In this document: one piece after another, positions 32,102-41,145 of the stretch | Layout: each line of letters opens with the position of its first letter | Numbering within the stretch: the first letter of the stretch is position 1 | Origin: Paenibacillus glycanilyticus | Lineage (GTDB): Bacteria > Bacillota > Bacilli > Paenibacillales > Paenibacillaceae | Direction of reading: 5' to 3' | Length of the DNA: 64,000 nt | Assembly (NCBI RefSeq): GCF_030161375.1 | Contig: NZ_BSSQ01000016.1 | Coordinates: forward strand, 124,001-188,000 | Notes under the pieces: generated by a model | The model's database searches: none | Seen by the model: the letters and a program-made list of their open reading frames with translations, nothing else | Told to the model about the DNA's origin: nothing | Translations under genes and position numbers: made by a program

Positions 32102-33788
32102 ATGAAGGGGAACAAACGCATCAAAACGTTAATGACGATGTCGTTAACCGTTATGCTGGCACTCGGCACAGTCGCATGCAGCAACTCCGGCAATAATAAC
32201 GTCAACAACGCGAACAAGCCTGCCAACAATCCGGTAGAAAGCCAGAATGCCGAAGCATCGCCTTCAGCGGCAGCGCTGAATCCGGACGAGCCGGCGTGGA
32301 AGCTGGATACCAGCCCGGTTGATTTGTCCTGGTTCGTAGGGGCTTCCTGGTATGTGCATACTTGGGGAGAAAGCTTGAACTCGAAGTATATTACAGAGAA
32401 AACAGGCGTTAACGTGAAGGTTGAAGTCCCTTCCGGCGATGCCAACGAGCAGCTTACCCTCATGATGACTTCCGGCAAGCTGCCGGATTTAATCAGCATG
32501 GGTTCATGGGAAACCGCGGTCAAGAAGCTATGGGAAGGCGACCAAGTCTACGCACTGAACGAGCTTGCGGAGCAATATGATCCTTACTTCTTCAAGGTAG
32601 CCGGCGACGGTACGCTGAAGTGGTATAAACAAGAGGACGGCAATACGTATGCGATCCCGAACGATTCCTACAGCCCTAATCTGATGCATGAAACCGGGAT
32701 GACCGCAGCGAACCAAACGTTCCTCGTACGCAAAGACTTGTATGAAGAGATGGGCAGCCCTGACCTGACTACGCCGGAAGGATTTCTGAACGCATTGCAG
32801 CTGATCAAGGATAAATACTCCACGTACAAAGGACAAAAGATTAGCCCGTTCCTTCGCGCAAGGCAACGTTCCATACGGCATGACGGAGTACCTGCAGAAC
32901 CTGCTTGCTGTACCGCACGAGAAGGACGGCAAGGTAAATGACCGTATTACGGACCCGGATTATGTGGCTTGGCTCAAAACGTTCCGCACGGCGTACGAGC
33001 GTAAACTGCTCAATGTTGATTTCTTGGTCGATTCGGACACGCAAGTCGAAGAAAAAACGAACAACGCAAGATACTTTATGATGGTTCGCGAATGGAATGG
33101 CATGGCTGCCGTTAACCCGATGCTTGCTGCAAGCGACAATCCGGATTCCTACTATATTGCGGTAGACGGACCGCAAAACAGCAAAGGCGATACCGCGAAG
33201 CTGTTCCCGGGCAATATGGACGGCTGGATGGTTACCATGATCAGCAAATCGACGAAAAACCCCGAGCGCGCGATCCGCTTCTTAAGCTACCTCGCAAGCG
33301 AAGAAGGGCAGCGCGATGTGTTCCTGGGCAAGGAAGGCGAGACATGGGAAATGAAAGACGGCAAGCCGCAACTCAAAGCAGACCTCGTTACGATGCTTGG
33401 CACGGATATTGAGAAGCTCGAGAAAGAAGTTGGCGTTCTGGATACGTATTGGATGATGCGCAACCCGGTTATCGTCAATCAGTGGAGACCGGAGAAAGCG
33501 CCGGTTCTGAAGCAAATGGAAGATTTCGCGAACGCGCAAGCGGATATCGACAGCGGTATTTATAAAGGGCTCGATCCGATGGGCGACTCGGAAGCTGCGG
33601 TTGCATGGGCGCGGATCTCGCAAAATTGGCAAGAAGTTATGCCGGAGCTGATTACGGCAAAAAGCGATGAGGCCTTTAATAAAGTGTTCGACAAGTTCCT
33701 TGCCGATCGCGACAAGGATGGCTACGGCAAGGTAATGGAATACCGCCAGACCGAGCTTGATGCACGCAAAGCCAAAATGGCGGAGTAA
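32102..33788 (+). pseudogene. Extracellular solute-binding lipoprotein gene with a frameshift near 32852
   Basis: Two overlapping frames together encode one family-1-type oligosaccharide-binding lipoprotein of about 560 residues. The first (from ATG 32102, GAAAGGA ahead) has a signal peptide with lipobox LGTVAC (Cys26) and runs in frame to about Pro-Phe at 32851. The second continues from TTC 32853 as FAQGNVPYGMTEYLQNLL to the stop at 33788. The total length of 1687 bases is one more than a multiple of three, so one extra base (a C at 32851-32852) would explain it. The rest is well preserved, so this is either a very recent mutation or a sequencing/assembly error; no slippery heptamer suggests programmed shifting. 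If real, the transporter loses its binding protein. Confidence 0.85.
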
Positions 33789-33797
33789 CGTGTTTGG

Positions 33798-33828
33798 AAT
33801 ACCGGTCGCCGGAATGGCGGCCGGTATT
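33798..33828 (+). terminator. Intrinsic terminator after the binding-protein gene
   Basis: Stem AATACCGG-T-CGCC with GGCG-G-CCGGTATT, 5-base loop, then a run of eight or more Ts. It separates the transporter genes from the kinase/regulator pair. Confidence 0.88.
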
Positions 33829-33912
33829 GCCTGCTTTTTTTTGAATAATCTGGTGCTTCCCGACTGTAATAGGAACGGCTATTTGTTATATTACAGAGGG
33901 GAGGGTACTCGT

Positions 33913-35748
33913 ATGAAAGGTTTATACATGAGAGTTAAAAGAATGTACCGAAACGCCAGAATCTCGCAAAAGCTGATTTTTGCTTTTAGCTTAATGATTG
34001 TAATTCCTACCATCGTGGTATCGGTGTTATTTGTCCGTTCTCAAGAGACCCAATTATACAAGGATGCAATGACCGCCGGAAGCAGCCACGTTTCCCGGTT
34101 GAACGATCAAATCCGCAGCAAGATGAATACGATTGAAAACGTTTCCTCCAATGCCTTGACCCAGAAATCCTTTGTTGATTTCATTCATTCCGATATGATC
34201 GGGGACGGCCTTAATCTGATTAAATTCAGAAATAATCAATATGAGCAGATGCATCAATTCATTCAAAGCAACGAAATCATTAGCCAATTGAGCTTTTATG
34301 TCGATAATCCTAATTTGTACGAGATATGGCCGGAGATCTACCATTACGACAAATTTTATCCGCAGGATTACTGGATGACGCTCCGGACCGAAGGGGGAAG
34401 GGCCTTTCGCCTGTTTGCGCTGAAGGACGGGGAGCACACGTTAGCCTATTACCGGCTTGTGCGGCTCCAAGGGCAGCAACGGAGTCCTAGCATTATGGAA
34501 ATCCGGTCTTCTCATCATGATTTTTTCAATGATTTGCTAGAGGATACGGGAGGAGATTTTTTCTCCGTTGTCATGGACGCGTCGAACCCGGCACGGCTGG
34601 TCTACAATCCGCAGCATGAATTTGCCCAGAAGGCGGGCGAGCATCTTAGCGAAATTTTTACCCGTATTCAAGGGAAGATGGATGCGCTTCAGCAAGACAA
34701 ACCGATTAAGGTCAGAAGCGGCGACCATACGTACTATGCGTTGTACCGATATATAGCGCCTCTTAACGCGTATGTCGTGGATATCGCATCCCATCAAGCG
34801 TTAATGGAAGGTCCGCGAAGCTGGTACGCTTTTGTCACCGTCATTACCTTGTCTGGTCTGCTCCTTATGCTGCTGCTTGTCTCCCGTACGACAAGGCTTA
34901 TATTCCGAAGGTTGGACAGCGTGCTGATCTCGATGCGAAAGGTCAGGAAGGGCCAGCTTGACGCCAAAATCGCGGTTGGACTCGAAGAAAGCGAAACCGG
35001 CGACGAGATCGACGAAGTGGCGGTCAGCTATAACAATATGCTAGATGAGATCCAGCGCTTGATGACGCAGGTCGTTGATAAGCAACTTATCGCCAAAAAC
35101 GCGCAGCTGCACTCGCTTCACTCGCAGATTAACTCGCATTTCCTGTACAACGCGCTTGAGTCCATCCGCATGTTGGCCGAGGTTGAGAAGCGGCCGGCAA
35201 TTGCCGATGCGCTTGTGTCCTTAGGTTCGCTGATGCGCTATAGCATGAAGTGGCGAAGCGATACCGTCACCTTGGGCGAAGAATTAGCAAACATCGAAAG
35301 CTACATAGCTTTTATTAATTTTATGGAAAGCGGGAACCTCAGATTGAAGGCGGATCTTCCGCCGGAGGTGCTGAACTACGCGATTCCGAAGATGTGTTTG
35401 CAGCCAATCGTCGAGAACGCGGTCCATCATGCGACATCCGCAGGCGGGAGCGTAAATATTGAAATGAATGTACGCGTTGAACAGGATTGCTTGCTGCTTG
35501 TCGAAATCCGCGACGATGGCGCGGGCGTTGACCCGCATTTGCTTGCGGGCTTGCAGGCCGTATTATCCGGGGACAGCGACGTCACTATTGCAGCAAGCAA
35601 AAATGGTCTTGGCCTAGAAAACGTACATAAGCGGTTACAGCTTCATTACGGCAGCGGCTGCGGGCTTTGGATTGACAGCGTACAAGGCGAATATACTTGC
35701 GTAACCGTCCGCTTGCCTTGGGAAAACGAGAACTTGGGAGGCTGGTAA
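33913..35748 (+). CDS. Sensor histidine kinase, YesM type
   Basis: 611 residues from ATG 33913 (GAGGGGAGGG ahead); the frame upstream to 33757 crosses the terminator. TM1 is about residues 20-40 (IFAFSLMIVIPTIVVSVLF) and TM2 about 300-320 (VITLSGLLLMLLLVS), bracketing an extracellular sensor of about 250 residues, probably dCache-like. A HAMP domain follows (RLDSVLISMRKVRKGQLDAK). The kinase domain is of the His_kinase/YesM class: HSQINSHFLYNALESIRMLA with the phospho-acceptor His, then PIVENAVHHA and DDGAG for ATP binding. It signals to the AraC-type response regulator encoded 2 bases downstream. Confidence 0.92.
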   Translation: MKGLYMRVKRMYRNARISQKLIFAFSLMIVIPTIVVSVLFVRSQETQLYKDAMTAGSSHVSRLNDQIRSKMNTIENVSSNALTQKSFVDFIHSDMIGDGLNLIKFRNNQYEQMHQFIQSNEIISQLSFYVDNPNLYEIWPEIYHYDKFYPQDYWMTLRTEGGRAFRLFALKDGEHTLAYYRLVRLQGQQRSPSIMEIRSSHHDFFNDLLEDTGGDFFSVVMDASNPARLVYNPQHEFAQKAGEHLSEIFTRIQGKMDALQQDKPIKVRSGDHTYYALYRYIAPLNAYVVDIASHQALMEGPRSWYAFVTVITLSGLLLMLLLVSRTTRLIFRRLDSVLISMRKVRKGQLDAKIAVGLEESETGDEIDEVAVSYNNMLDEIQRLMTQVVDKQLIAKNAQLHSLHSQINSHFLYNALESIRMLAEVEKRPAIADALVSLGSLMRYSMKWRSDTVTLGEELANIESYIAFINFMESGNLRLKADLPPEVLNYAIPKMCLQPIVENAVHHATSAGGSVNIEMNVRVEQDCLLLVEIRDDGAGVDPHLLAGLQAVLSGDSDVTIAASKNGLGLENVHKRLQLHYGSGCGLWIDSVQGEYTCVTVRLPWENENLGGW

Positions 35749-35750
35749 AG

Positions 35751-37289
35751 ATGACAAACATGCTGATCATCGACGATCAAAAGAACATCCGCGAAGGATT
35801 GCAAGCTATGATAAGCCAGTTTCCGTTCGAATTTAACCAACTTTTTACCGCAGCAAACGGTCTTGAAGCCTTGCAGCTGTTGCGGGATCATCCCATTCAG
35901 CTGGTGATTACGGATATTAGGATGCCGGATATGGACGGACTTGAGCTTATGGCTTCGGCCAAAGAAAATAATATGAAGGTCGATTTCATTATCGTGAGCG
36001 GGTACGGGGAGTTTAACTATGCGCAAAGGGCGATCGAGCTCGGGGCAAAGGGCTATCTGCTCAAGCCGGTGAAACGGGATGATCTGCAGACGGTTGTTGG
36101 ACATGTATTACAGGAGGCGCGGACGAGGCAGGAAATCTCAAGCAGCATAACGCTGCGCGCCCAAGAGACGGACCGTAAGGAACTGTTAACGTTCATGCAG
36201 GGAGCAGGTTATGACGAGGCTTGGATTGATCAAACCGAGCGGCACAATCCGCGGCTGTGGAACAGCTATCGGTTATGCTTGTTGCGGGAGGAACGGTGGA
36301 TCAACCAGTCGGGCGCAAGCAGCACGCATGGCATGGAAGCGGTAGCTTACGGGGTGTATGGGCGGCAAGGATGCTTGTGCCTTCAGCATGGCCGCCATTT
36401 GATTCTAGCCGTTGACGCGTCTGTCGATTCTAGTGTTCTGCAAGCTGCGCTTCAGGCTGATCAGATTGATGCAATCCTGGCTATGACAGCGCCGCTGCAG
36501 GGGCTCCAATCACTCCCGGACGGCTATGCTGGCTTAATGGAATTGCATCGTCATAGCTACTTGTTCCCGGATAAGCGCTGCATCACGCCCGCACATATAG
36601 AAGGTCTCGAGCAGCAATGGCAGCTTCCTTATGAGGAGCTGTATGAGCTCTTTCATCAGATCGGTACGAAGAACAGCGGCAAAATCGCAGAAGGCATCTC
36701 CAAAATTTTTCATAAAAACGTGCTGCGGCGTTACCACGTCCGGTATACCCAGCAGCTGTGCCGCGCGACCGTGGAGATGCTAGAAGAATATGAACGCTTC
36801 ATCCGTCCCTATATGGGAGAAGAAGCTCTTGATTTGGATTGCTTGCGCAATTTGTTCGATTACCCGGGCATCCGGGACTATATTCAGGCGCTGCAGCAGC
36901 AGCTGCTTAGGCTGAATCAATTCTATTATGATTATAAATGCAGCTATCGCAATACGCAGGATTTAAATGAGGCGATCCGGTTTATTCATGAGAATTACCA
37001 CAAGCCGCTAGACCTTGCGATGGTATCGAACCATGTGTCGCTCAATTACGCTTACTTCTCCAACCTGTTCAAAAAAAATGTCGGCAAAGGGTTCGCCGAA
37101 TACTTGCGTGACGTGCGTCTTGATAAAGCTCGGCGGCTGCTCGCCGATACCGAGTACAAGATCGTGGAAGTAACCGATATGGTCGGCTATGAAAATTATA
37201 AAAGCTTTACACGGGCATTCCGGGAAGTAATGGGCATGCAGCCTACCGAATACCGTGAACTGCGCAAGCAAGAGCGAGCTATTCGATAA
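35751..37289 (+). CDS. Response regulator, REC plus AraC-type DNA-binding domain (YesN type)
   Basis: 512 residues from ATG 35751, just after the kinase stop with GGGAGG ahead. The receiver domain has IIDDQ (acidic pocket), phospho-acceptor Asp in VITDIRMPDMDG (about residue 56), and the conserved Lys in YLLKPVK. A linker of about 270 residues follows. The C-terminal AraC domain has two helix-turn-helices: LDLAMVSNHVSLNYAYFSNL, and VTDMVGYENYKSFTRAFREV with the MQPTEYRELR end. It probably activates the glucan-uptake operon in response to the extracellular ligand seen by the kinase. Its last 11 bases overlap the end of a convergent TetR gene. Confidence 0.92.
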   Translation: MTNMLIIDDQKNIREGLQAMISQFPFEFNQLFTAANGLEALQLLRDHPIQLVITDIRMPDMDGLELMASAKENNMKVDFIIVSGYGEFNYAQRAIELGAKGYLLKPVKRDDLQTVVGHVLQEARTRQEISSSITLRAQETDRKELLTFMQGAGYDEAWIDQTERHNPRLWNSYRLCLLREERWINQSGASSTHGMEAVAYGVYGRQGCLCLQHGRHLILAVDASVDSSVLQAALQADQIDAILAMTAPLQGLQSLPDGYAGLMELHRHSYLFPDKRCITPAHIEGLEQQWQLPYEELYELFHQIGTKNSGKIAEGISKIFHKNVLRRYHVRYTQQLCRATVEMLEEYERFIRPYMGEEALDLDCLRNLFDYPGIRDYIQALQQQLLRLNQFYYDYKCSYRNTQDLNEAIRFIHENYHKPLDLAMVSNHVSLNYAYFSNLFKKNVGKGFAEYLRDVRLDKARRLLADTEYKIVEVTDMVGYENYKSFTRAFREVMGMQPTEYRELRKQERAIR

Positions 37290-37857
37290 CCGGAGCAAGA
37301 CTTGCCGCCGCTACAACAAGGACATCTTGTACCATGGCGTCCATTGGGCGTCTTTGCGGGCTGCGGCTCCACTGTACTCCTGATCCGAATATACCCCAGC
37401 TGACAACTAATGCAGTTGTTTCAACGATTTGTGTTGAAGCAGCTGTTTTTTCTTTATTCAGCCAGTTGTACAGAAGCTGATACAGCTCTTTGTGCATCGC
37501 TACCTCAAATAGAGGTTCAAACTGACTGTCCGCGGGGGTCATATATTGCCGGGTACGGACAAGGAAGTCAAATACCGATGTAATCAGTGCTCTTAGGCTT
37601 AACATATCTGATAATAGGCCGTTTGGCAGCTCGTTCTCGAGTTTTTTCTGGAATTTCTCCCTCATCCAGCTTTCCAAAAACGCGTATTTGTCTTCGAAGT
37701 GTGCATAAAAAGTGGCGCGGTTGACCGTTGCCCTTGCCGCAATATCCTGCACGGAGATAGAATAGATGTTCTTTTTTTCTTCAAGAATTTCCATAAAAGC
37801 GTGCATCATCAGCTGGCGCGTACGTTTAACGCGCGGGTCATTCATGTTAACCGGCAA
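37279..37857 (-). CDS. TetR-family regulator
   Basis: 192 residues from TTG 37857, which has AGGAGG 11 bases ahead; ATG 37845 is an alternative with a weaker site. The DNA-binding domain is at the N terminus: LMMHAFMEILEEKKNIYSIS, then VQDIAARATVNRATFYAHFE, with recognition helix NRATFYAHF. The C-terminal region (residues about 75-185) matches the TetR_C_7-like type found in regulators such as B. subtilis YxbF. It is divergent from an SDR gene and probably represses it; palindromes ACTACA-A-TGTAGT and CAACA-G-TGTTG lie between them. Confidence 0.87.
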   Translation of the reverse strand: MPVNMNDPRVKRTRQLMMHAFMEILEEKKNIYSISVQDIAARATVNRATFYAHFEDKYAFLESWMREKFQKKLENELPNGLLSDMLSLRALITSVFDFLVRTRQYMTPADSQFEPLFEVAMHKELYQLLYNWLNKEKTAASTQIVETTALVVSWGIFGSGVQWSRSPQRRPMDAMVQDVLVVAAASLAPVIE

Positions 37858-37972
37858 CCTTCACCAGGCCTCCTATCTGGTCAAAAACCAACAAACGGGC
37901 ACCCGTGTTGCGTAAGCAACCAAAACGCCTTATTGCTGATTGTTCGGGGTGTTTAGACCGCCTATTATGATA

Positions 37973-37985
37973 ACTACAATGTAGT
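37973..37985. promoter_or_regulatory. 13-bp palindrome between divergent TetR and SDR genes
   Basis: ACTACAATGTAGT, perfectly symmetric about its central A. A second perfect palindrome, CAACAGTGTTG, is at 38008-38018. Either may be the TetR operator; inference. Confidence 0.45.
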
Positions 37986-38056
37986 ATACACAACGATGTC
38001 CGTTAAACAACAGTGTTGCATTGATCATTATAGTAGAACAAACGGGAGGTATTATC

Positions 38057-38926
38057 ATGATAATTATTACAGGAGCAAGCGGTCAATTTGGCCGGCTTGT
38101 CGTCAATCAATTGCTGGAACGCGTTCCTGCGGAGCAACTCGGGGTAAGCGTTAGGGATACGAGTAAGGTAAAAGAGCTGGAAGAGCGGGGAGTACGGGTA
38201 CGACGCGGTGACTATAATGATGCGGACAGTCTCATGCATGCCTTTGAGGGTGCTTCGCAATTTCTTATTGTGTCATCCGACAGTCTTGGCGAAACGGCAC
38301 TTCAGCATCATCGGACAGCCATTGAGGTAGCGACAAAGGCAGGTGCCAAGCACATTTATTACTCCAGCCAAATGGGAGCTTCTAAGGCGTCTTTGTTCCC
38401 GCCAATGGTGGACCATGCTGTTACCGAGGAGGTACTCCGAACTTCGGGCGTGGCATTCACTTCGCTTCGCAACGGCTTTTACGCAGGTTCGGCGCTTATG
38501 ATGCTTGGCGATGCTCTGGAGACCGGAGTGCTCGCAGCGCCGGAGGACGGTCCGGTAGCTTGGACAACGCACGCGGATCTGGCGGAGGCGGCTGCAATTA
38601 TGATGAGTGAAGAAGGACCGCAGGGCATTACTCCGGTTCTAACCGGTTCCGCAACGGTTGATCTGGCGGGAATTGCAGCGATGGCATCGGAATTAACCGG
38701 CCGTCCGATTCGCCGAATGGTAATTACCGATGAGGAGTATCGGGCGGGGCTGCTTGCGCACGGACTTCCGGAAGAAAGAGCGGATATGTTTGTAGGGCTA
38801 TTCCTAGCTACGCGAAACGGAGAGTTTGACCGTACGGACAAAACTCTGGCGCAGCTGCTCGGCCGGGAGCCAATCGGAATGAAAGAGGTTTTGAAGGCAG
38901 CTATTGCTGAACGCGGTACTCGATAA
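38057..38926 (+). CDS. NAD(P)H-binding SDR, QorB/NmrA-like
   Basis: 289 residues from ATG 38057 with GGGAGG ahead; the frame back to 38021 has no site. The N-terminal Rossmann loop is ITGASGQFGRLVV. SSDSLGETALQHHRTAIEVA, then KHIYYSSQMGASK and LRNGFYAGS fit atypical extended SDRs such as quinone oxidoreductase 2 (QorB/YtfG) and NmrA-like proteins, which bind NAD(P)H. A quinone or aldehyde substrate is plausible but unproven. Divergent TetR regulation is likely. A terminator follows. Confidence 0.87.
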   Translation: MIIITGASGQFGRLVVNQLLERVPAEQLGVSVRDTSKVKELEERGVRVRRGDYNDADSLMHAFEGASQFLIVSSDSLGETALQHHRTAIEVATKAGAKHIYYSSQMGASKASLFPPMVDHAVTEEVLRTSGVAFTSLRNGFYAGSALMMLGDALETGVLAAPEDGPVAWTTHADLAEAAAIMMSEEGPQGITPVLTGSATVDLAGIAAMASELTGRPIRRMVITDEEYRAGLLAHGLPEERADMFVGLFLATRNGEFDRTDKTLAQLLGREPIGMKEVLKAAIAERGTR

Positions 38927-38944
38927 TAGAGAGCTATTATAAGA

Positions 38945-38997
38945 AAAGGCAAATTCCATTTCTGCAGGCATTGGCAGAAAGAGGAATTTGTCTTTTT
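38945..38997 (+). terminator. Intrinsic terminator of the SDR gene
   Basis: Stem CAAATTCC with GGAATTTG plus inner TTTCTGC/GCAGAAA with a small bulge; TCTTTTT after it. Confidence 0.8.
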
Positions 38998-39110
38998 GCT
39001 GTTTCTTGCAGTCATTTCCCTTCTTCGTTACGTCTACTAAAAAATAAATGGGACCAAGTGAAAAATAACAGGGTGCTCAGTTGTATTACAAGTGAAAGGA
39101 GGTACTTCAA

Positions 39111-39608
39111 GTGTACAATTCATATGAGCTCAATGAATCTGTGCGAAGGGCCTTGGATCTATATTCGCAAAGTATGATCAAAGTTGCTTTTGCCTATTTG
39201 AAAAACATAGCGGACGCCGAAGAAATTGCGCAGGAGGTTTTTCTGACGTATTTGCAAAAGCGCCCTGTCTTTGAAAACAGCGAACATGAAAAAGCATGGT
39301 TGATTCGAACGACCATCAATAAAAGTAAAAATATGCTGAAGACCGGCTGGTTCAGAAGCAGAAATCCTGTTCCCGAAGACTTGAGCTACCTCCCCAAGGA
39401 AGAAACCGAGGTTCTGCAGGCCGTACTCTCCTTGGACAAGAAGTATCGAATTCCGATTCATCTGCATTATTATGAGGGATATTCCATCCAGGAAATTGCG
39501 GAGATTATGCAGGCTAAATCCGCAACGGTAGGAACCTGGCTAGCCCGGGGACGCGCCCTCTTAAAAGATAAGATTGGAGGCCTGGAGGATGAAGAAATCT
39601 GTTTATAA
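39111..39608 (+). CDS. Extracytoplasmic-function type sigma-70 factor
   Basis: 165 residues starting at GTG 39111, with AAAGGAGG 8 bases ahead. Region 2 is at about 20-85 (YLKNIADAEEIAQEVFLTYL is region 2.2; EKAWLIRTTINKSKNML is 2.4). Region 4 is at about 105-155 (PIHLHYYEGYSIQEIAEIMQ, then SATVGTWLARGRALLKD). It lacks region 3, as expected for ECF sigma factors. The next gene, overlapping by 20 bp, encodes a single-pass membrane protein that is probably the cognate anti-sigma factor. The target regulon and any -35/-10 autoregulatory promoter could not be identified by eye. Confidence 0.92.
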   Translation: MYNSYELNESVRRALDLYSQSMIKVAFAYLKNIADAEEIAQEVFLTYLQKRPVFENSEHEKAWLIRTTINKSKNMLKTGWFRSRNPVPEDLSYLPKEETEVLQAVLSLDKKYRIPIHLHYYEGYSIQEIAEIMQAKSATVGTWLARGRALLKDKIGGLEDEEICL

Positions 39609-40170
39609 ATCCGCGATGTCCCGCGTGCGAACGAGCGAGGACTTCAAAGAGGCAACCTATCAGAAATTAATGATGGAACAAGAAAACAATTCACATAACC
39701 CTACAATTAAAGAGGAGCGGATACAAATGGAAAAAAGCAAAAAGAAATTAACCGGCTGGGCAGTAGGAATCGCGGCATGCGCCTTTATTGCGGCAGGAAT
39801 TATTAGCGTCAACCAACAACACGATGCTCCTGCATCGGTGCCAACACAGCAGGAGCAGGCAGCTAACACGCCAGACGCATCGAGCACATCGAAGCCTGCT
39901 ACAACGGGTAAAGTACAAGTTAACATTGACGGCGTTATTAGCGAAGTAAGCGAGGACGGCAAAAGCTTCAAAGTAAACGATGTATGGGTAACCGTAACGC
40001 CGGATACGATTATGGGGATCGACGGCCCGACTGCAGCAGAACCTTCGGATGAGCTGCTGCAAAAGGAATTTAAAGTGGGCAATGTGGTATCCGGCTTTAC
40101 GACGGACGATCTGAGCACGGGTAAAGTAAATGCCACTCGTATTTACAATAATATGGTTCCGCAAAAATAA
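39589..40170 (+). CDS. Membrane protein, probable anti-sigma factor
   Basis: 193 residues from ATG 39589 (GGAGGCCTGGAGG ahead), overlapping the sigma gene by 20 bp. The cytoplasmic part is about 50 residues (MKKSVYKSAMSRVRTSEDFK), then one membrane helix (LTGWAVGIAACAFIAAGIIS, about residues 53-72), then a Pro/Thr/Ser/Gln linker and an extracellular beta-domain (VQVNIDGVISEVSEDGKSFK, VNDVWVTVTPDTIMGIDG) resembling DUF5666-type OB folds. No HxxxCxxC zinc motif is present. Translational coupling and topology suggest an anti-sigma factor, although the zinc-less cytoplasmic domain is short. Confidence 0.75.
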   Translation: MKKSVYKSAMSRVRTSEDFKEATYQKLMMEQENNSHNPTIKEERIQMEKSKKKLTGWAVGIAACAFIAAGIISVNQQHDAPASVPTQQEQAANTPDASSTSKPATTGKVQVNIDGVISEVSEDGKSFKVNDVWVTVTPDTIMGIDGPTAAEPSDELLQKEFKVGNVVSGFTTDDLSTGKVNATRIYNNMVPQK

Positions 40171-40178
40171 TTTATTAA

Positions 40179-40216
40179 GCAGAAAAAGGCACCTACAGGA
40201 GGTGCCTTTTTTCTGC
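40179..40216 (+). terminator. Intrinsic terminator of the sigma operon
   Basis: Stem GCAGAAAAAGGCACCT with AGGTGCCTTTTTTCTGC, 5-base loop, long T-run. Confidence 0.9.
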
Positions 40217-40398
40217 ATTTTTTTCACGTGGAACACGAATTGTGTATATCCTCCTGCATTACCACTCCTTTAAGCCTAGTTACATTGTCGCAATTAGGTA
40301 CTTTAGCCCCGCATATTAACTTGGAAAATTAATCTATAATGAAGGAAACATTTTTCGATAGTAATCGACATATTTTCTCAGAAAAGGTGAGTTGATCT

Positions 40399-41115
40399 AT
40401 GTTTTCTCCTTTCCAAAAGAAGAAAGAGCAACAGCAGACGCGTGAGGACCTTGGGGTAAGGAGGGACGTGGAGGAATCTCAGGAGGAAGTGTCGGTCAGT
40501 TCGGCTAGCGCCGAATATAACGAAGAGCAAACAAGCTCGGTTCTGGTCAATAAGGGCCATTTGGACAAGCGTTCGCTTGATCTCGTATTTGCCGTTGAGC
40601 AGATGATTAAGGCCAAGCAGACTGTCGAAATGAGCCATAACGATCTGCAGGACCGTCTAGGTCACGCGAATGGTCAGATCGACCGGTTGAACCGGGATTT
40701 GAAGAACCTCGGCAAGGTTATTGAAGAGCGTGAGAAGAGCATTCTCGATCTGGAAAAAAGACTTAGCGACAAGAATCTGAAAGTCGACCAGATGATGGAT
40801 GACTACCGCGAGCTTCATTCCGCTTTATCCGGCGAAATAGAGGAGCTTAAAGGCGTTATCGAACTGGAGCGCCAGAACTATGCGGGACTCTTGCAGAAAC
40901 ACAACGAGACGACTGCCGATAAGAACAAGAAAATCAATGATCTCGAGGAGAAGAATACAAGGCTGGAAGCCGAGCTCTCCCAAATGAAACAGAAATTCGA
41001 TGCTCTCCGCCAGGAGAAGACGCATCTTCTAAACATTGTAAATGACTTTACGAACCGGCTGACGTCTCCGTTTGCACCGCAATCAGGCTCCATAGATGGA
41101 GGTTCATCCGATTAA
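40399..41115 (+). CDS. Coiled-coil protein of unknown function
   Basis: 238 residues, ATG after AAAAGGTGAG. Residues about 60-215 are a nearly continuous coiled coil with clear heptads (for example QIDRLNRDLKNLGKVIEERE and KINDLEEKNTRLEAELSQMK). The first 45 residues are charged and probably disordered; the last 20 are Ser/Gly-rich. No signal peptide or membrane helix. I do not recognise a family. It is followed 30 bases later by a polysaccharide deacetylase gene on the same strand with no terminator between, so a joint role at the cell envelope is possible but not shown. Confidence 0.8.
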   Translation: MFSPFQKKKEQQQTREDLGVRRDVEESQEEVSVSSASAEYNEEQTSSVLVNKGHLDKRSLDLVFAVEQMIKAKQTVEMSHNDLQDRLGHANGQIDRLNRDLKNLGKVIEEREKSILDLEKRLSDKNLKVDQMMDDYRELHSALSGEIEELKGVIELERQNYAGLLQKHNETTADKNKKINDLEEKNTRLEAELSQMKQKFDALRQEKTHLLNIVNDFTNRLTSPFAPQSGSIDGGSSD

Positions 41116-41145
41116 AGTTAGGCCGGAAACGGGAAAAGAAGGACG

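Noticed and set aside
32849..32856. Programmed frameshift in the binding-protein gene
   Set aside because: No slippery heptamer or downstream pseudoknot is visible; a simple extra base explains it.
40285..40398. Small RNA or gene before the coiled-coil gene
   Set aside because: AT-rich sequence with no clear hairpin or frame; likely promoter only.
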